Shown here: piece after piece, positions 35,756 through 44,872 of the stretch
Layout of the letters: every line of letters starts with the position of its first letter
Position numbering within the stretch: the stretch's first letter is position 1
NCBI RefSeq assembly: GCF_004340685.1
Contig: NZ_SLUN01000008.1
Location: 93,896-157,895 of the forward strand
Direction: 5' to 3'
Length of the DNA: 64,000 nt
Source of the DNA: Hydrogenispora ethanolica
Lineage (GTDB): Bacteria > Bacillota > UBA4882 > UBA8346
The notes under the pieces: generated by a model
Database searches by the model: none
Seen by the model: only the letters and a program-made list of their open reading frames with translations
What the model was told of the DNA's origin: nothing
Translations under genes and position numbers: made by a program

Positions 35756-36346
35756 TCATTGTCTCAGCTGCCGGATTTGGTGCCGTATGAAGGCCAGATC
35801 ATCGATGATCTTCCCCAAGGCGTAAAAGACAATGGCCAGAATGATTCCAGAAATCAAACAGGTCACGCTCGGAATATACGCGACAGTGCTCAAACCGCCG
35901 GTCACGTAAATATCGGGCCAGAGCAGCTTGGCATAGACTGCGCCGCCGGAGAGAAAGAAGATGCCGACGATGTTGAAAAAGACCGTCAACATCGGCTTCC
36001 TGACGTTCGCCAGGCTGTTTTCGCGGTTCGGACCGGGAAGAGGGAGGGCTTCCGGTTTTTCGGCGTTCTTCTCGGGCCCGGGCCTTTGGTCGATGGGAGT
36101 TGACTCGATCGTTTGGACTTGGGTCGCGGCATGGTCCGCTTCCGGAGTGCCGGGGTAGAGTTCTATCAACCAATGATAAAGATTTAAAGCGGCTTGAAAC
36201 TGGTTTTGATTTTGCAGCGCAAAAGCCGCCTGATACAGTTTGGCTTCGGAAAGCATGGTTTGATCGGTGATTAAATCCAGTCTGCATTCGGGGCAGCGAT
36301 GAACCGCCGCCGGATGCGATTGAGTGCAATTGGGACAGATGGGCAA
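35756..36346 (-). CDS. Zinc-ribbon / TPR-like membrane protein, unknown
   Basis: The 196-residue protein has an N-terminal zinc ribbon with CPNC at 4-7 and CPEC at 18-21. A short helical repeat like a TPR (FQAALNLYHWLIELYPGTPEA) comes next, followed by a proline-rich linker. Two membrane helices (VFFNIVGIFFLSGGAVYA and VTCLISGIILAIVFYALG) precede a short basic tail. The role is unknown; it may sense or scaffold at the membrane. TTG start after GGAGGGATTG. Confidence 0.7.
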   Translation of the reverse strand: MPICPNCTQSHPAAVHRCPECRLDLITDQTMLSEAKLYQAAFALQNQNQFQAALNLYHWLIELYPGTPEADHAATQVQTIESTPIDQRPGPEKNAEKPEALPLPGPNRENSLANVRKPMLTVFFNIVGIFFLSGGAVYAKLLWPDIYVTGGLSTVAYIPSVTCLISGIILAIVFYALGKIIDDLAFIRHQIRQLRQ

Positions 36347-36598
36347 CGCAATCCCTCCTTATTTCAAATCAGCGCGCTCCCGGCGGCGCTGGAACCCGAT
36401 GTCTCGCCGGAAAAAGTGACTTTCAAGAACATTGGGCGGCTTATCCATCTTCTCATTTGAGCTTATCACAAAAAAGGAAAAATCGATATTTCTTTTTCGC
36501 GCAAAAATTTGGACTGAATCAAATTTCTCTCAAAATAACGAAACAGGAGTCCGCTGCTCAAAATGGCGGATCCATCAGTTGATGAGAGTGCTCGCGCT

Positions 36599-36871
36599 GC
36601 AGCTGAGTGTGTTGCGCTGTTAATGGGCGAGCTTGCACGATAGCTGTGAGAGGATGCACTGTGAATAAGTGAGATTGCACAGTAACTATGCGAGGTTGCG
36701 CTGTGGATGAGCGAGCTTGCACAGTAACTGTGTAAGGATGCACTGTGAATAAGCGAGGTCGCACAGTAACTGTGCGAGGTTGCGCTGTGGATGAGCGAGC
36801 TTGCATGATAGCCGTGCAAGGTCACTCTGTTTAGGAGCGAGGTTACACGGTTACCTTGTGTGGTTGCGCAG
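36599..36871 (+). repeat. 21-bp phased tandem array, copy 3
   Basis: Units begin at 36620, 36641, 36662, 36683 and on to 36851, all exactly 21 bp apart. TGAATAAG/TGGATGAG-type units alternate with TAACTGTG-type units, giving a 42-bp pair and an 84-bp higher-order repeat (36662-36745 against 36746-36829). Unit sequence differs from copies 1 and 2, but the TGTGRATRAGCGAGCTTG core is shared. The remainder of the 36347-37245 gap shows nothing definite. Confidence 0.9.
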
Positions 36872-37245
36872 GAATTGTGAAAGGAGACGCTGGGAACCCG
36901 TGAGCCTCGCGCGGGGAGTGAGCGAGGGGGTTTGGATGTTTGGGGGGTTGGAGATACGAACCAGTTCTTCGGCATCATGGTTTTTCTTTGAAAAGTTTTT
37001 ACCATATGACGATCCGATTCAGAACAATCCTTTTATTTCTTAAATGAATTTCCAACATTCCGCAGCGATACTTCAGTCAGCCAATCTGTTTCAATTCAGA
37101 ACGGCGGAACTTGACTCAAACCATCCGCGCGGCGCTGGATGGAAAATACTCAAGTGCTTCGTTTAACTTATCCCCGATGGAGATAGCAGCAGTTGTGTTA
37201 GCAAGGAAACGGCTGCTATTGAAAGGATATTACAGGAGTGGAAAC

Positions 37246-40200
37246 GTGGTAAAAATTTCTGCATGCGTCATCGTTAAAAACGAGATCGCGACCATCGCCC
37301 GTTGCCTGCAAAGCGTGAGAGAGGTCGTCAATGAGATGATCGTGGTCGATACCGGCTCGACGGATGATACGGTAAGAATCGCCAAGCAGATCGGGGCCAG
37401 GGTGTTCTATTTCCAGTGGCGAAACGACTTCGCCGCGGCGCGAAATTACGCATTGAAGCAGGCAAAAAGGGATTGGATTATTTTTTTGGACGCGGATGAG
37501 TATTTTCTCGCCGAAACCGTCCCGAATATTCGCCCGCTGCTGGAAAAGCTGCATGGCAATCCAAAGATCGATGCAGTGACCTGTCTGATGGAGAATACGA
37601 ATGGAGTCGACGGAAGCCTTCGGGGGAGCAATCCGACCGTGAGGCTGTTCCGCAATTCCCGGGAAATCCGTTATGAAGGAAAAGTCCATGAGAGCATTTT
37701 CCGCAACGGTCGGCCCGTCCGGTCGGCCACTGCCCCCGGCCGGCTGATCGTCATCCGGCATACCGGATATACCGGGAAAACGGTGCCCGATAAGATCCGG
37801 CGCAACAATGCGTTGCTGGAAGAGGAGTTACAGCAGGGGAAGGGGCGCTACCTGACCTGTTATTATCTGAGCGACGGTTACTGGAAACTGGGGGAGTATG
37901 AAAAGGCGATCGGTTTTGCCCATCAAGCGATCGAGCGAGAAGGCTCGTTCCTGACGATGCTCGCCTATAAGCCGTATGTGACGCTGATGGACAGCATGAT
38001 GAAGCTGCGAACCTATGACGAAGCAGCCATCGATGCCGTGCGGGAGCGGGCCGTCCGAAAATTTCCCCGTCATCCGGAGATTCTATTCCACCAAGCCTGT
38101 TTTTGGATGAAGCAAGGGCGATACCGAAGCGCGCAGCAATCGTTTCTGGGAGCGTTGGAGGCGAATGCCACCATCGCCAAGATTTACAATTTAATGAATG
38201 AGCCCGTCAAAGCCCTGGATCACTATGTTAAGGCCTTGGAGCAAGAGCGATACAACTCCGAAGCGTTGCGGGGCCTAATCTTCCGCATTGCCGCTCAAAA
38301 TCCAGCGGAGGTGGTTTTCTTGTTGAACCGCCTGTATCATACCGGCGATGCGGCGGATCTTGACTTCTTGGTGGCGGAATTGTCGCGATTCAAAACCAAG
38401 CTGGTCCTGGGTTATTATCAGAAAATCCGGCTGGAACGGTTCGGCCGCCGGGAATACGGGGGAATGGTGCTGCTAAGCAACGGCCAGTTTGAGAAGGCCT
38501 TTCAATATTTCGCCGCTGTTTTCCGGGAAACCGGCGATCGTGACGCGGAACGCCTGGCAGTGGGAGCGCTGCTGCTCGGCGGGGATCTCGGTTGGCTGGG
38601 CCAACTGGGGCCGGGTTTGAATCCTTCATGGCGGAGACTGAGCGGTGCGTTCTTCGGCGGCGGGGCGGGAGATTCGCTGACGGAGGAGGATTTTTCCTGC
38701 TATTTGAAGCTAGTAACGGACTTTGCCGGGCTTTGCGGCCCGGAATCCCTGGCGCGGATGGTATGTTTGGGAAAAAGCTTTTTCGCCCTGGTTCCGGAGG
38801 AATACTATTTTAAATTAGGCGAGATCCTGGTCCGGCAGGAGCTGTTTCGCCAGGCGCTGGAGGTCTATCTCCAGCCGCTGCAGGCGAAGAGCCTGGGGGC
38901 GGATAGAACCGGGGTTTATTATTTCAAGGCCGGTTTTTGCCGCTATAAAATGAAGGATTACCGGGGGGCGGCGGAATATTTCGCCCAGGCGCTGGACTCC
39001 GGGTACCGCGGCAAGAATATCCAGGAATTGATGGAGTGGGCTTCGCAACGAGCCGCGAAAAAGCCGGACAACGTCAGTCCGCAATCCCTGGGAAGTTCCT
39101 GCGGCAGCCGGGCAAAGGATGAATCGTCGATGGTGCAACCCGAAGGGACGGGACCGGAACCGGCCGCAACCCGGCAACGGTCCGAAGCGGCGAGGAGCAG
39201 CGTTGAGGATGTCAAACGGAATTATAAGCAGATGCTGGAAAAACTGATCCAGCTTGATAAAATCGCTGAAGCCAAATATATGGTCCATGAATATGAGAAA
39301 AAGTTGCCGGCGGATTCGGAGATCGTTTGTATCAAAGCCGTCATTGCGGTGAGGGAGGGAAAACCCGATGAGGCGGGTGAAATGATCCTCTCCGGGCTGA
39401 GTCTGGAGCCGCTTAACGGTGATCTGTTATACAATCTGGCTTCCGTGCATGAGATCAAAAATAAACTTATCAGCGCCTACCGGATATTCCAACGATTGAG
39501 CAAGGTGTGCGGCTCTGAAATTTCGCCAGCCGTCAACGACAAGTTGGCGGAGTATGAAAAACTGGCCGTCATCAAGGAGTATAACCAAAGAAAGAAAGTC
39601 TTGATCATCGCCTATATCTTCCCCCCGCTGGGCGGTTCCGGCGTTCAGCGCACGTTAAAGTTCATTAAGTATTTGCGCGAATTCGGCTGGGAGCCGATCG
39701 TGGTGACGGTCGGGGAAGCGAACTTTTACTTCCGAGATGAGACCATGCTCTCCGAAATCCCCGAGGACCTCCAAATCCTGAGGATTCATGAGACGAGCGC
39801 CATCGGCAGTCAGGATGTCCAACAATTACTCGCTTTGTATCAAGGCGTCGTCCAAGACGCCGCATTGATGGCCAAATATATCCAAGAGCTGAATCGCTCC
39901 AAGGAAAATTTCAAGAAATTTATCTTCCTGCCGGAGCAGCCGATCGTCTGGGCCAAAACAGTCCTGGATAAAATCCCCAGCGAGATCGATTTCGATACGA
40001 TCGACGGAATCTATACGACGTCCGGGCCCTATTCCGACCATATCGTGGGCTTTTACCTCCAACAAAAGTACGGCAAACCGTGGGTGGCGGATTTCAGGGA
40101 TGAATGGACTAATAATCCGTATCTCCCCAATGTCGACAAACGCCACATCATCTACAAGATACAGCGGCGGATGGAAGAGGTCATTGTTAATAACGCCCAT

Positions 40201-41529
40201 AAGGTCCTAAGCACAACGGAACTGGCGGCTGAAAACTATATCAAAGGTTTCAGGCTGAATCGGGAAAAGGTAGTTACGATTACCAACGGCTATGATGAGG
40301 ATGATTTTCAAGCTATCGGCATTGTCGAACGGGAGCGGCGGAAATTTACCATTGTCCATAACGGGATCTTTTATATGATCAGAACGCCGGAGACTTTTTT
40401 GCAGGCTATCCGAAATTTAATCCGCAAGAAGTTGCTTCCCAAAGCAGAGATCGAGATCGCCTTCACCGGTACGGACAATGAAGAGCATTGGAAGCGGTAC
40501 GTAGAAGAATTAAATCTAGCGGAGGTTGTCACTTTTCATGGCTATTTATCGCATCAAGACAGCCTGACGTTGGCTGCGAAAGCGGATCTTCTGCTGTTGG
40601 TCGTTGGAGCGGGAGAAAGCAATAAAGCGGTGTATACCGGCAAAGTTTTTGAATACTTGCGCTTGAGTAAGCCAATCCTGGCCCTTTCGCCCAGGGGGAG
40701 TTTGGTCGATGCGCTGATTCAGCGAACCGGTAGAGGCGAAAACATCGATTTTAACGATATTGCGGGCATCGAAAACTATCTGCTCCGGATGTATCGCGCT
40801 TGGCGCGAGGGGAAAATTGAAAACCTGCCGGTAACCCACGAAGTAAAACAATACGAGCGCCGGGAATTAACAAAGCGTCTCAGTGAAATTTTGAATGAAA
40901 TCGCAGCTTCGAACGGCTTATCCGGCAGCGCTGAGGCGGCCCCTCGCGAATCGGAAAGAAACGACGAATTTTATGACCGCATCTATAAAACCGGCGGATG
41001 GAATCAGACTTATTTTAAGCACTATTCCGAGACGCATTACTTTCCGATGTGGGTCCAGGCGGCGGAGATGATGAAAGCTATTCCGGAGCCGAATATCATC
41101 GATATTGGTTGCGGACCGGGACAATTTGCGGAATATCTTTTTGATCAGGGAATGACGCAATACCGCGGGATCGATTTCAGTGTGGAAGCGATCCAAATGG
41201 CGAAAATCAGAAACGATAGATACCGTCAATTATTTCGGGTGGATAACGCCTATACCACCGATATATTCGATACGGCCTATAATACGGTGGTCCTATTTGA
41301 AGTACTGGAACACATCGAAGACGATCTGAAAGTTTTAGAACGAATCCGCGAGGGCGCGCAGGTCTTATTCAGCGTCCCCGACTTTTATTCCGCGGGCCAT
41401 GTTCGATGGTTTGATTCGGAAATAAAAATCATCCAAAGATATCAGCGATTGATCCGGATCGGCAAGATTTCCACCTTTGCCATTGGGTTGAATACCAGAA
41501 TTTATTTAATCCGGGGTATTAAGAATTAG
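37246..41529 (+). CDS. Multidomain GT2-TPR-GT4-methyltransferase protein
   Basis: The 1427-residue cytoplasmic protein has four parts. Residues 1-230 are a GT-A family 2 glycosyltransferase (ISACVIVKNE, VVDTGSTDDT, FLDADEY as the DxD site near 80). Residues about 200-780 are TPR-like repeats with a Ser/Pro/Glu-rich linker near 605-655. Residues about 784-1215 are a GT-B family 4 glycosyltransferase (IAYIFPPLGGSGVQR, GKVFEYLRLSKPILAL). Residues about 1235-1427 are a SAM methyltransferase (IIDIGCGPGQF near 1284, FEVLEHIEDD). It likely builds and methylates a glycan on a protein target. Its place right before three flagellins suggests they are the target. GTG 37246 follows ACAGGAGTGG. Confidence 0.85.
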   Translation: MVKISACVIVKNEIATIARCLQSVREVVNEMIVVDTGSTDDTVRIAKQIGARVFYFQWRNDFAAARNYALKQAKRDWIIFLDADEYFLAETVPNIRPLLEKLHGNPKIDAVTCLMENTNGVDGSLRGSNPTVRLFRNSREIRYEGKVHESIFRNGRPVRSATAPGRLIVIRHTGYTGKTVPDKIRRNNALLEEELQQGKGRYLTCYYLSDGYWKLGEYEKAIGFAHQAIEREGSFLTMLAYKPYVTLMDSMMKLRTYDEAAIDAVRERAVRKFPRHPEILFHQACFWMKQGRYRSAQQSFLGALEANATIAKIYNLMNEPVKALDHYVKALEQERYNSEALRGLIFRIAAQNPAEVVFLLNRLYHTGDAADLDFLVAELSRFKTKLVLGYYQKIRLERFGRREYGGMVLLSNGQFEKAFQYFAAVFRETGDRDAERLAVGALLLGGDLGWLGQLGPGLNPSWRRLSGAFFGGGAGDSLTEEDFSCYLKLVTDFAGLCGPESLARMVCLGKSFFALVPEEYYFKLGEILVRQELFRQALEVYLQPLQAKSLGADRTGVYYFKAGFCRYKMKDYRGAAEYFAQALDSGYRGKNIQELMEWASQRAAKKPDNVSPQSLGSSCGSRAKDESSMVQPEGTGPEPAATRQRSEAARSSVEDVKRNYKQMLEKLIQLDKIAEAKYMVHEYEKKLPADSEIVCIKAVIAVREGKPDEAGEMILSGLSLEPLNGDLLYNLASVHEIKNKLISAYRIFQRLSKVCGSEISPAVNDKLAEYEKLAVIKEYNQRKKVLIIAYIFPPLGGSGVQRTLKFIKYLREFGWEPIVVTVGEANFYFRDETMLSEIPEDLQILRIHETSAIGSQDVQQLLALYQGVVQDAALMAKYIQELNRSKENFKKFIFLPEQPIVWAKTVLDKIPSEIDFDTIDGIYTTSGPYSDHIVGFYLQQKYGKPWVADFRDEWTNNPYLPNVDKRHIIYKIQRRMEEVIVNNAHKVLSTTELAAENYIKGFRLNREKVVTITNGYDEDDFQAIGIVERERRKFTIVHNGIFYMIRTPETFLQAIRNLIRKKLLPKAEIEIAFTGTDNEEHWKRYVEELNLAEVVTFHGYLSHQDSLTLAAKADLLLLVVGAGESNKAVYTGKVFEYLRLSKPILALSPRGSLVDALIQRTGRGENIDFNDIAGIENYLLRMYRAWREGKIENLPVTHEVKQYERRELTKRLSEILNEIAASNGLSGSAEAAPRESERNDEFYDRIYKTGGWNQTYFKHYSETHYFPMWVQAAEMMKAIPEPNIIDIGCGPGQFAEYLFDQGMTQYRGIDFSVEAIQMAKIRNDRYRQLFRVDNAYTTDIFDTAYNTVVLFEVLEHIEDDLKVLERIREGAQVLFSVPDFYSAGHVRWFDSEIKIIQRYQRLIRIGKISTFAIGLNTRIYLIRGIKN

Positions 41530-41640
41530 TTCGGGATCCGCTGGAACTTTCCGGGCGGTCCCGCTGAAGATGCGAAATTTTTTGCTTTTAGCGAATATTA
41601 CGTTGCGGCGATGGATAAAGATGGGCGGGCTTTTAACGGC

Positions 41641-41686
41641 TTATGTCAAAAACCAACCAGTTGCAGCGGGTTGGTTTTTGACATAA
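41641..41686. terminator. 18-bp inverted repeat ending the glycosyltransferase gene
   Basis: TTATGTCAAAAACCAACC pairs perfectly with its complement across a 10-nt loop. The T5/A5 stretches lie inside the stem, so the shorter AACCAACC/GGTTGGTT core plus TTTTTG can act as a terminator. It lies about 110 bp after the stop. Confidence 0.65.
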
Positions 41687-41787
41687 AAAGAGGGAAAAAG
41701 GGACTCCAATCAATGTAGTCCGGAAGTTTTTTTTTACATCAAAAGTTGGGATAAAATTACTGGAAAAACCTATCGTTAACTGGACGT

Positions 41788-41796
41788 TGTTATAAT
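41788..41796 (+). promoter_or_regulatory. Possible extended -10 promoter of flagellin 1
   Basis: TGTTATAAT matches an extended -10 box, but no clear -35 is present. It would give a leader of about 165 nt. A SigD-type promoter was not clear here. Confidence 0.35.
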
Positions 41797-41969
41797 TTAC
41801 AAGTTAAGTTCCGAAGCGTTTTTTACGAAGAATAAGTAAGAGGCAGCGGTGGAGGAAAGGATGCCGAAGCAGCGCCTTACCCCCTTGACCGTCCGGAGTG
41901 GCCAACCGCGACGGAACAGGGAAACGGGTACGGATACCCGATCAACTCAATTCAAGGAGGAACCTTATC

Positions 41970-44258
41970 ATGAGAATCAATCACAACATTCCCGCGTTAA
42001 ATGCCTACCGGAACCTGAATGCCGCCACCGGAGCCAATTCCAAGGCGATGGAGAAACTATCCTCCGGCCTCCGGATCAACCGGGCCGCCGATGACGCCGC
42101 CGGCCTCGCCATCTCCGAAACCATGCGCGGCCAACTCAAAGGATTGAACCAAGCCACCCGCAACTCCCAGGACGCCATCTCCTTGATCCAAACCGCTGAA
42201 GGCGCGCTGACCGAGACCCACTCGATCCTCGACCGGATGCGCGAGTTGGCGAATCAGGCGTCGAACGACACCTATACCGCCAATGACCGTCAGGAGATGC
42301 AAAAGGAGATCAACCAGCTCAAAGACGAGATCGACCGGATCGGTAACACCACGACCTTCAACAATAAGAACCTGCTCGACGGTTCGGCCTCGGCCATCGT
42401 TTCCGCCGATAACGCCAATACTCAGGTCTTTGCGCGGGGCGCGATCACCAACAGCGGCGCATTTAAGCTGACCATCGAAGCCACCGCCGGCAAAGCCCAG
42501 ATCCAGAAGACCAATGTTTTCAAGATCAGCGAAGGGGACGTGACCTCGAATCTTACCATTGCCGCAGCCACCGGAATCAGCCAATTGGAAGCTGGCGGTT
42601 TACAGCATGATGACTATACCTTAACGACCGATGCCGCTCAAGCGGCGGGCGGTACCGGGACGGGCGACGCCGCAGTGACCGCGGTGCAGTTTTACCGGCA
42701 GAATGCCGGCGCCGCGCTGAATATTTTCGGAGCTGACGCCGGCGCCGATTTGGCCGTCGCCGATGTGGACGGCGCCAAAAACCTGTCCTTCATGGCGGAG
42801 ATCACTGGGATCAACGGGAATTCGATCACCTATAAGATCGAATGGTCCAGTATGGCCAATGACGGAACCACCAACTCCGGCACGACCAACTGGACCTTGA
42901 ATGATGTGACCGCCGGCCAGACTTTGACCCTGGATTCCGTGGGCATTACGCTTGGCGGAGGCACTGCCGCCGGTTTGACGGTGGGCGACAAACAAACCTT
43001 TACGCTCAAAGCGGATGGGGATGCCGCGGCGCACGACGCCGTTACCATTAGCGGGACCGCCACCGGCACGTTGGCCAATATCGTGGTCGCCGAAGGGGCG
43101 CTCGACAATAAAACTTCCGACTTTAAAGTGTTTTCCCTGGACACCACTACCGGAAAAAGCTATGCCGGGACCATTTCCACCACCATCGGCGGCATGGGGG
43201 ATGGCGCCGCGACCTTCACTTCCGAAGACGGCGCCGGCAAAACCGCGGCTTTGGATACCAAGCTTTCGAGCATTGATAAATTTACCGACGCCAATGGGAA
43301 GTTCCTGCTGGATCAGCCGCAGACACTGACCTTGATCCAAGGCGATGGCAAACAGACTTCGGTGCAGCTTTATGCCAGCGACACCATTCAAAATGTGGTC
43401 GATAAGCTGAATCAGGCCATCGGCGAGGGGCTCGGCCAAAAGGACGTATTGACGAATTCGGCCGACGCCGACAAGTTTGTCTCCTTCGTCACCAACCCCG
43501 ATTCCAGCGGCGTCGAATCGGCGGAAAGCACCATTGTCATTCGCTCCGCGAACGCCGGCGCGGACGGCAAGATCAACATTGTCGGCGACGAAGCCTTAAT
43601 CAGCGCTTTGGGTCTGTCGGATGTTCAAGGAGCGACCGAAAGCAAGTTCAGCGTCACGGTGACCGATGCCACCAATCCGTCCAATATGATCGCGCAGAAC
43701 GTTTCAATTCAAGGCAACACCCTGGTCGGCGTGGTGGATAAGAATGTGGATGTAAAGTTCGCCAGTAACGCCGATATCGACATCACCTATAACGCCACGA
43801 CCAAAGAGTTTACGATGGCCAATAAAGCGGGCAGTTACACGACAACCATCAACCTGGTCGGCAATGCCCAGACCTTCCAGATCGGCGCCAATGAAGCTCA
43901 AAACATGACCGCCGCCATCGGCGACATGCGCTCGGCCGCGCTCGGCGTGGACAATATTTTGGTTACGGACCGCGACTCCGCTTCCAAAGCCATCACCATC
44001 ATCGACAAGGCGATCAACCAAGTTTCCGCCCAACGTTCCAGCCTCGGTGCGATTCAGAACCGCCTGGAGCATACCATCAATAACCTGGGCGTGGCCACCG
44101 AGAATATGACCGCCTCCGAGAGCCGCATCCGCGACGTCGACATGGCCTCCGAGATGATGGAATTCACCAAGATGAACATCTTGACCCAAGCCAGCCAAGC
44201 CATGCTGGCCCAGGCCAACCAGAAACCCCAAGCCGTTCTGCAACTGCTGCAAGGGTAA
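41970..44258 (+). CDS. fliC: Flagellin 1, large form
   Basis: The 762-residue protein has the conserved N-terminal D0/D1 region (residues 1-140: MRINHNIPALNAYRNL, LSSGLRINRAADDAAGLAIS, TTFNNKNLLDG). The conserved C-terminal D1/D0 region (about 680-762) ends in QANQKPQAVLQLLQG. Between them lies a very large central region, so it is well above the 270-500 residues usual in the family. About residues 210-373 are variable between the three paralogues; the rest of the core is conserved. AAGGAGGAA stands 7 nt before the ATG. It is secreted by the flagellar export system. Confidence 0.95.
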   Translation: MRINHNIPALNAYRNLNAATGANSKAMEKLSSGLRINRAADDAAGLAISETMRGQLKGLNQATRNSQDAISLIQTAEGALTETHSILDRMRELANQASNDTYTANDRQEMQKEINQLKDEIDRIGNTTTFNNKNLLDGSASAIVSADNANTQVFARGAITNSGAFKLTIEATAGKAQIQKTNVFKISEGDVTSNLTIAAATGISQLEAGGLQHDDYTLTTDAAQAAGGTGTGDAAVTAVQFYRQNAGAALNIFGADAGADLAVADVDGAKNLSFMAEITGINGNSITYKIEWSSMANDGTTNSGTTNWTLNDVTAGQTLTLDSVGITLGGGTAAGLTVGDKQTFTLKADGDAAAHDAVTISGTATGTLANIVVAEGALDNKTSDFKVFSLDTTTGKSYAGTISTTIGGMGDGAATFTSEDGAGKTAALDTKLSSIDKFTDANGKFLLDQPQTLTLIQGDGKQTSVQLYASDTIQNVVDKLNQAIGEGLGQKDVLTNSADADKFVSFVTNPDSSGVESAESTIVIRSANAGADGKINIVGDEALISALGLSDVQGATESKFSVTVTDATNPSNMIAQNVSIQGNTLVGVVDKNVDVKFASNADIDITYNATTKEFTMANKAGSYTTTINLVGNAQTFQIGANEAQNMTAAIGDMRSAALGVDNILVTDRDSASKAITIIDKAINQVSAQRSSLGAIQNRLEHTINNLGVATENMTASESRIRDVDMASEMMEFTKMNILTQASQAMLAQANQKPQAVLQLLQG

Positions 44259-44290
44259 GATTGGTTTCGATTCCAATGATTCAATATCAG

Positions 44291-44314
44291 AGCCGTCCGC
44301 AAGGGCGGCTTTTT
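44291..44314 (+). terminator. Terminator of flagellin 1
   Basis: An 8-bp stem (AGCCGTCC with GGGCGGCT) with loop GCAA, then TTTT. Confidence 0.85.
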
Positions 44315-44872
44315 CATTTTAAAAAATAATGAAGAGTTATTTTCAAAAGTTTCATCAAAAGAATTGTTAAATTTTTTTGTATATTTTTCTTTCGAATACA
44401 AATAAAGGAATTCGTGCTTTGTTTTAGGTAATTGAAATAACATAGTAAGTTGACGGTAATATAAAGTAAATATCTTACAAAATATTGGATCGAAAAATAC
44501 GGTCAACCTAGATTTTCATCCAGAAGTCCAATTCGGGAAAAAGGCTAGATTCCAAGGGTTTCGGTTGTTGAGATGCGAAGAAAATCTCCGCTCCGGATAT
44601 GTGACGGGTCAAAGAGGACGCACAGGCAGTTAACAAAATAAGTTAACCTGAATCATTGAGGGAGAACCTTTCTTTACACATTGGATAAAAATGGAATTTT
44701 TCTAAAGCTTTTTGAGAATTCGTACGAAAAAAATATCAAGTAACCGTCAGAGCTCAGGATGAACCCCGGCGGATACCGCTTCCCGCATTTTTCAGACGGC
44801 CGTCGAAAGAGCGTAGGGAACTTAGGGTAAAGGAAACCCGAACAAGAAAAATTCAAGGAGGATTTAGAAACA
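44315..44872 (+). other. AT-rich intergenic leader of flagellin 2
   Basis: This 560-bp gap shows no gene. It is AT-rich in the first half. TAAA at 44703-44706 followed 18 bp later by CGAAAAAA is a weak SigD-like candidate. The ribosome site AAGGAGGA is at its end. Confidence 0.4.

Noticed and set aside
36466..37005. 179-codon minus-strand frame with SLIHSAT-like repeats
   Set aside because: Same reason: a 21-bp period keeps the frame open. No ribosome site or family match.
42057..43439. Long minus-strand frames inside the flagellins
   Set aside because: They are antisense shadows caused by GC-rich, repetitive Ala/Thr/Gly codons of the flagellin genes.
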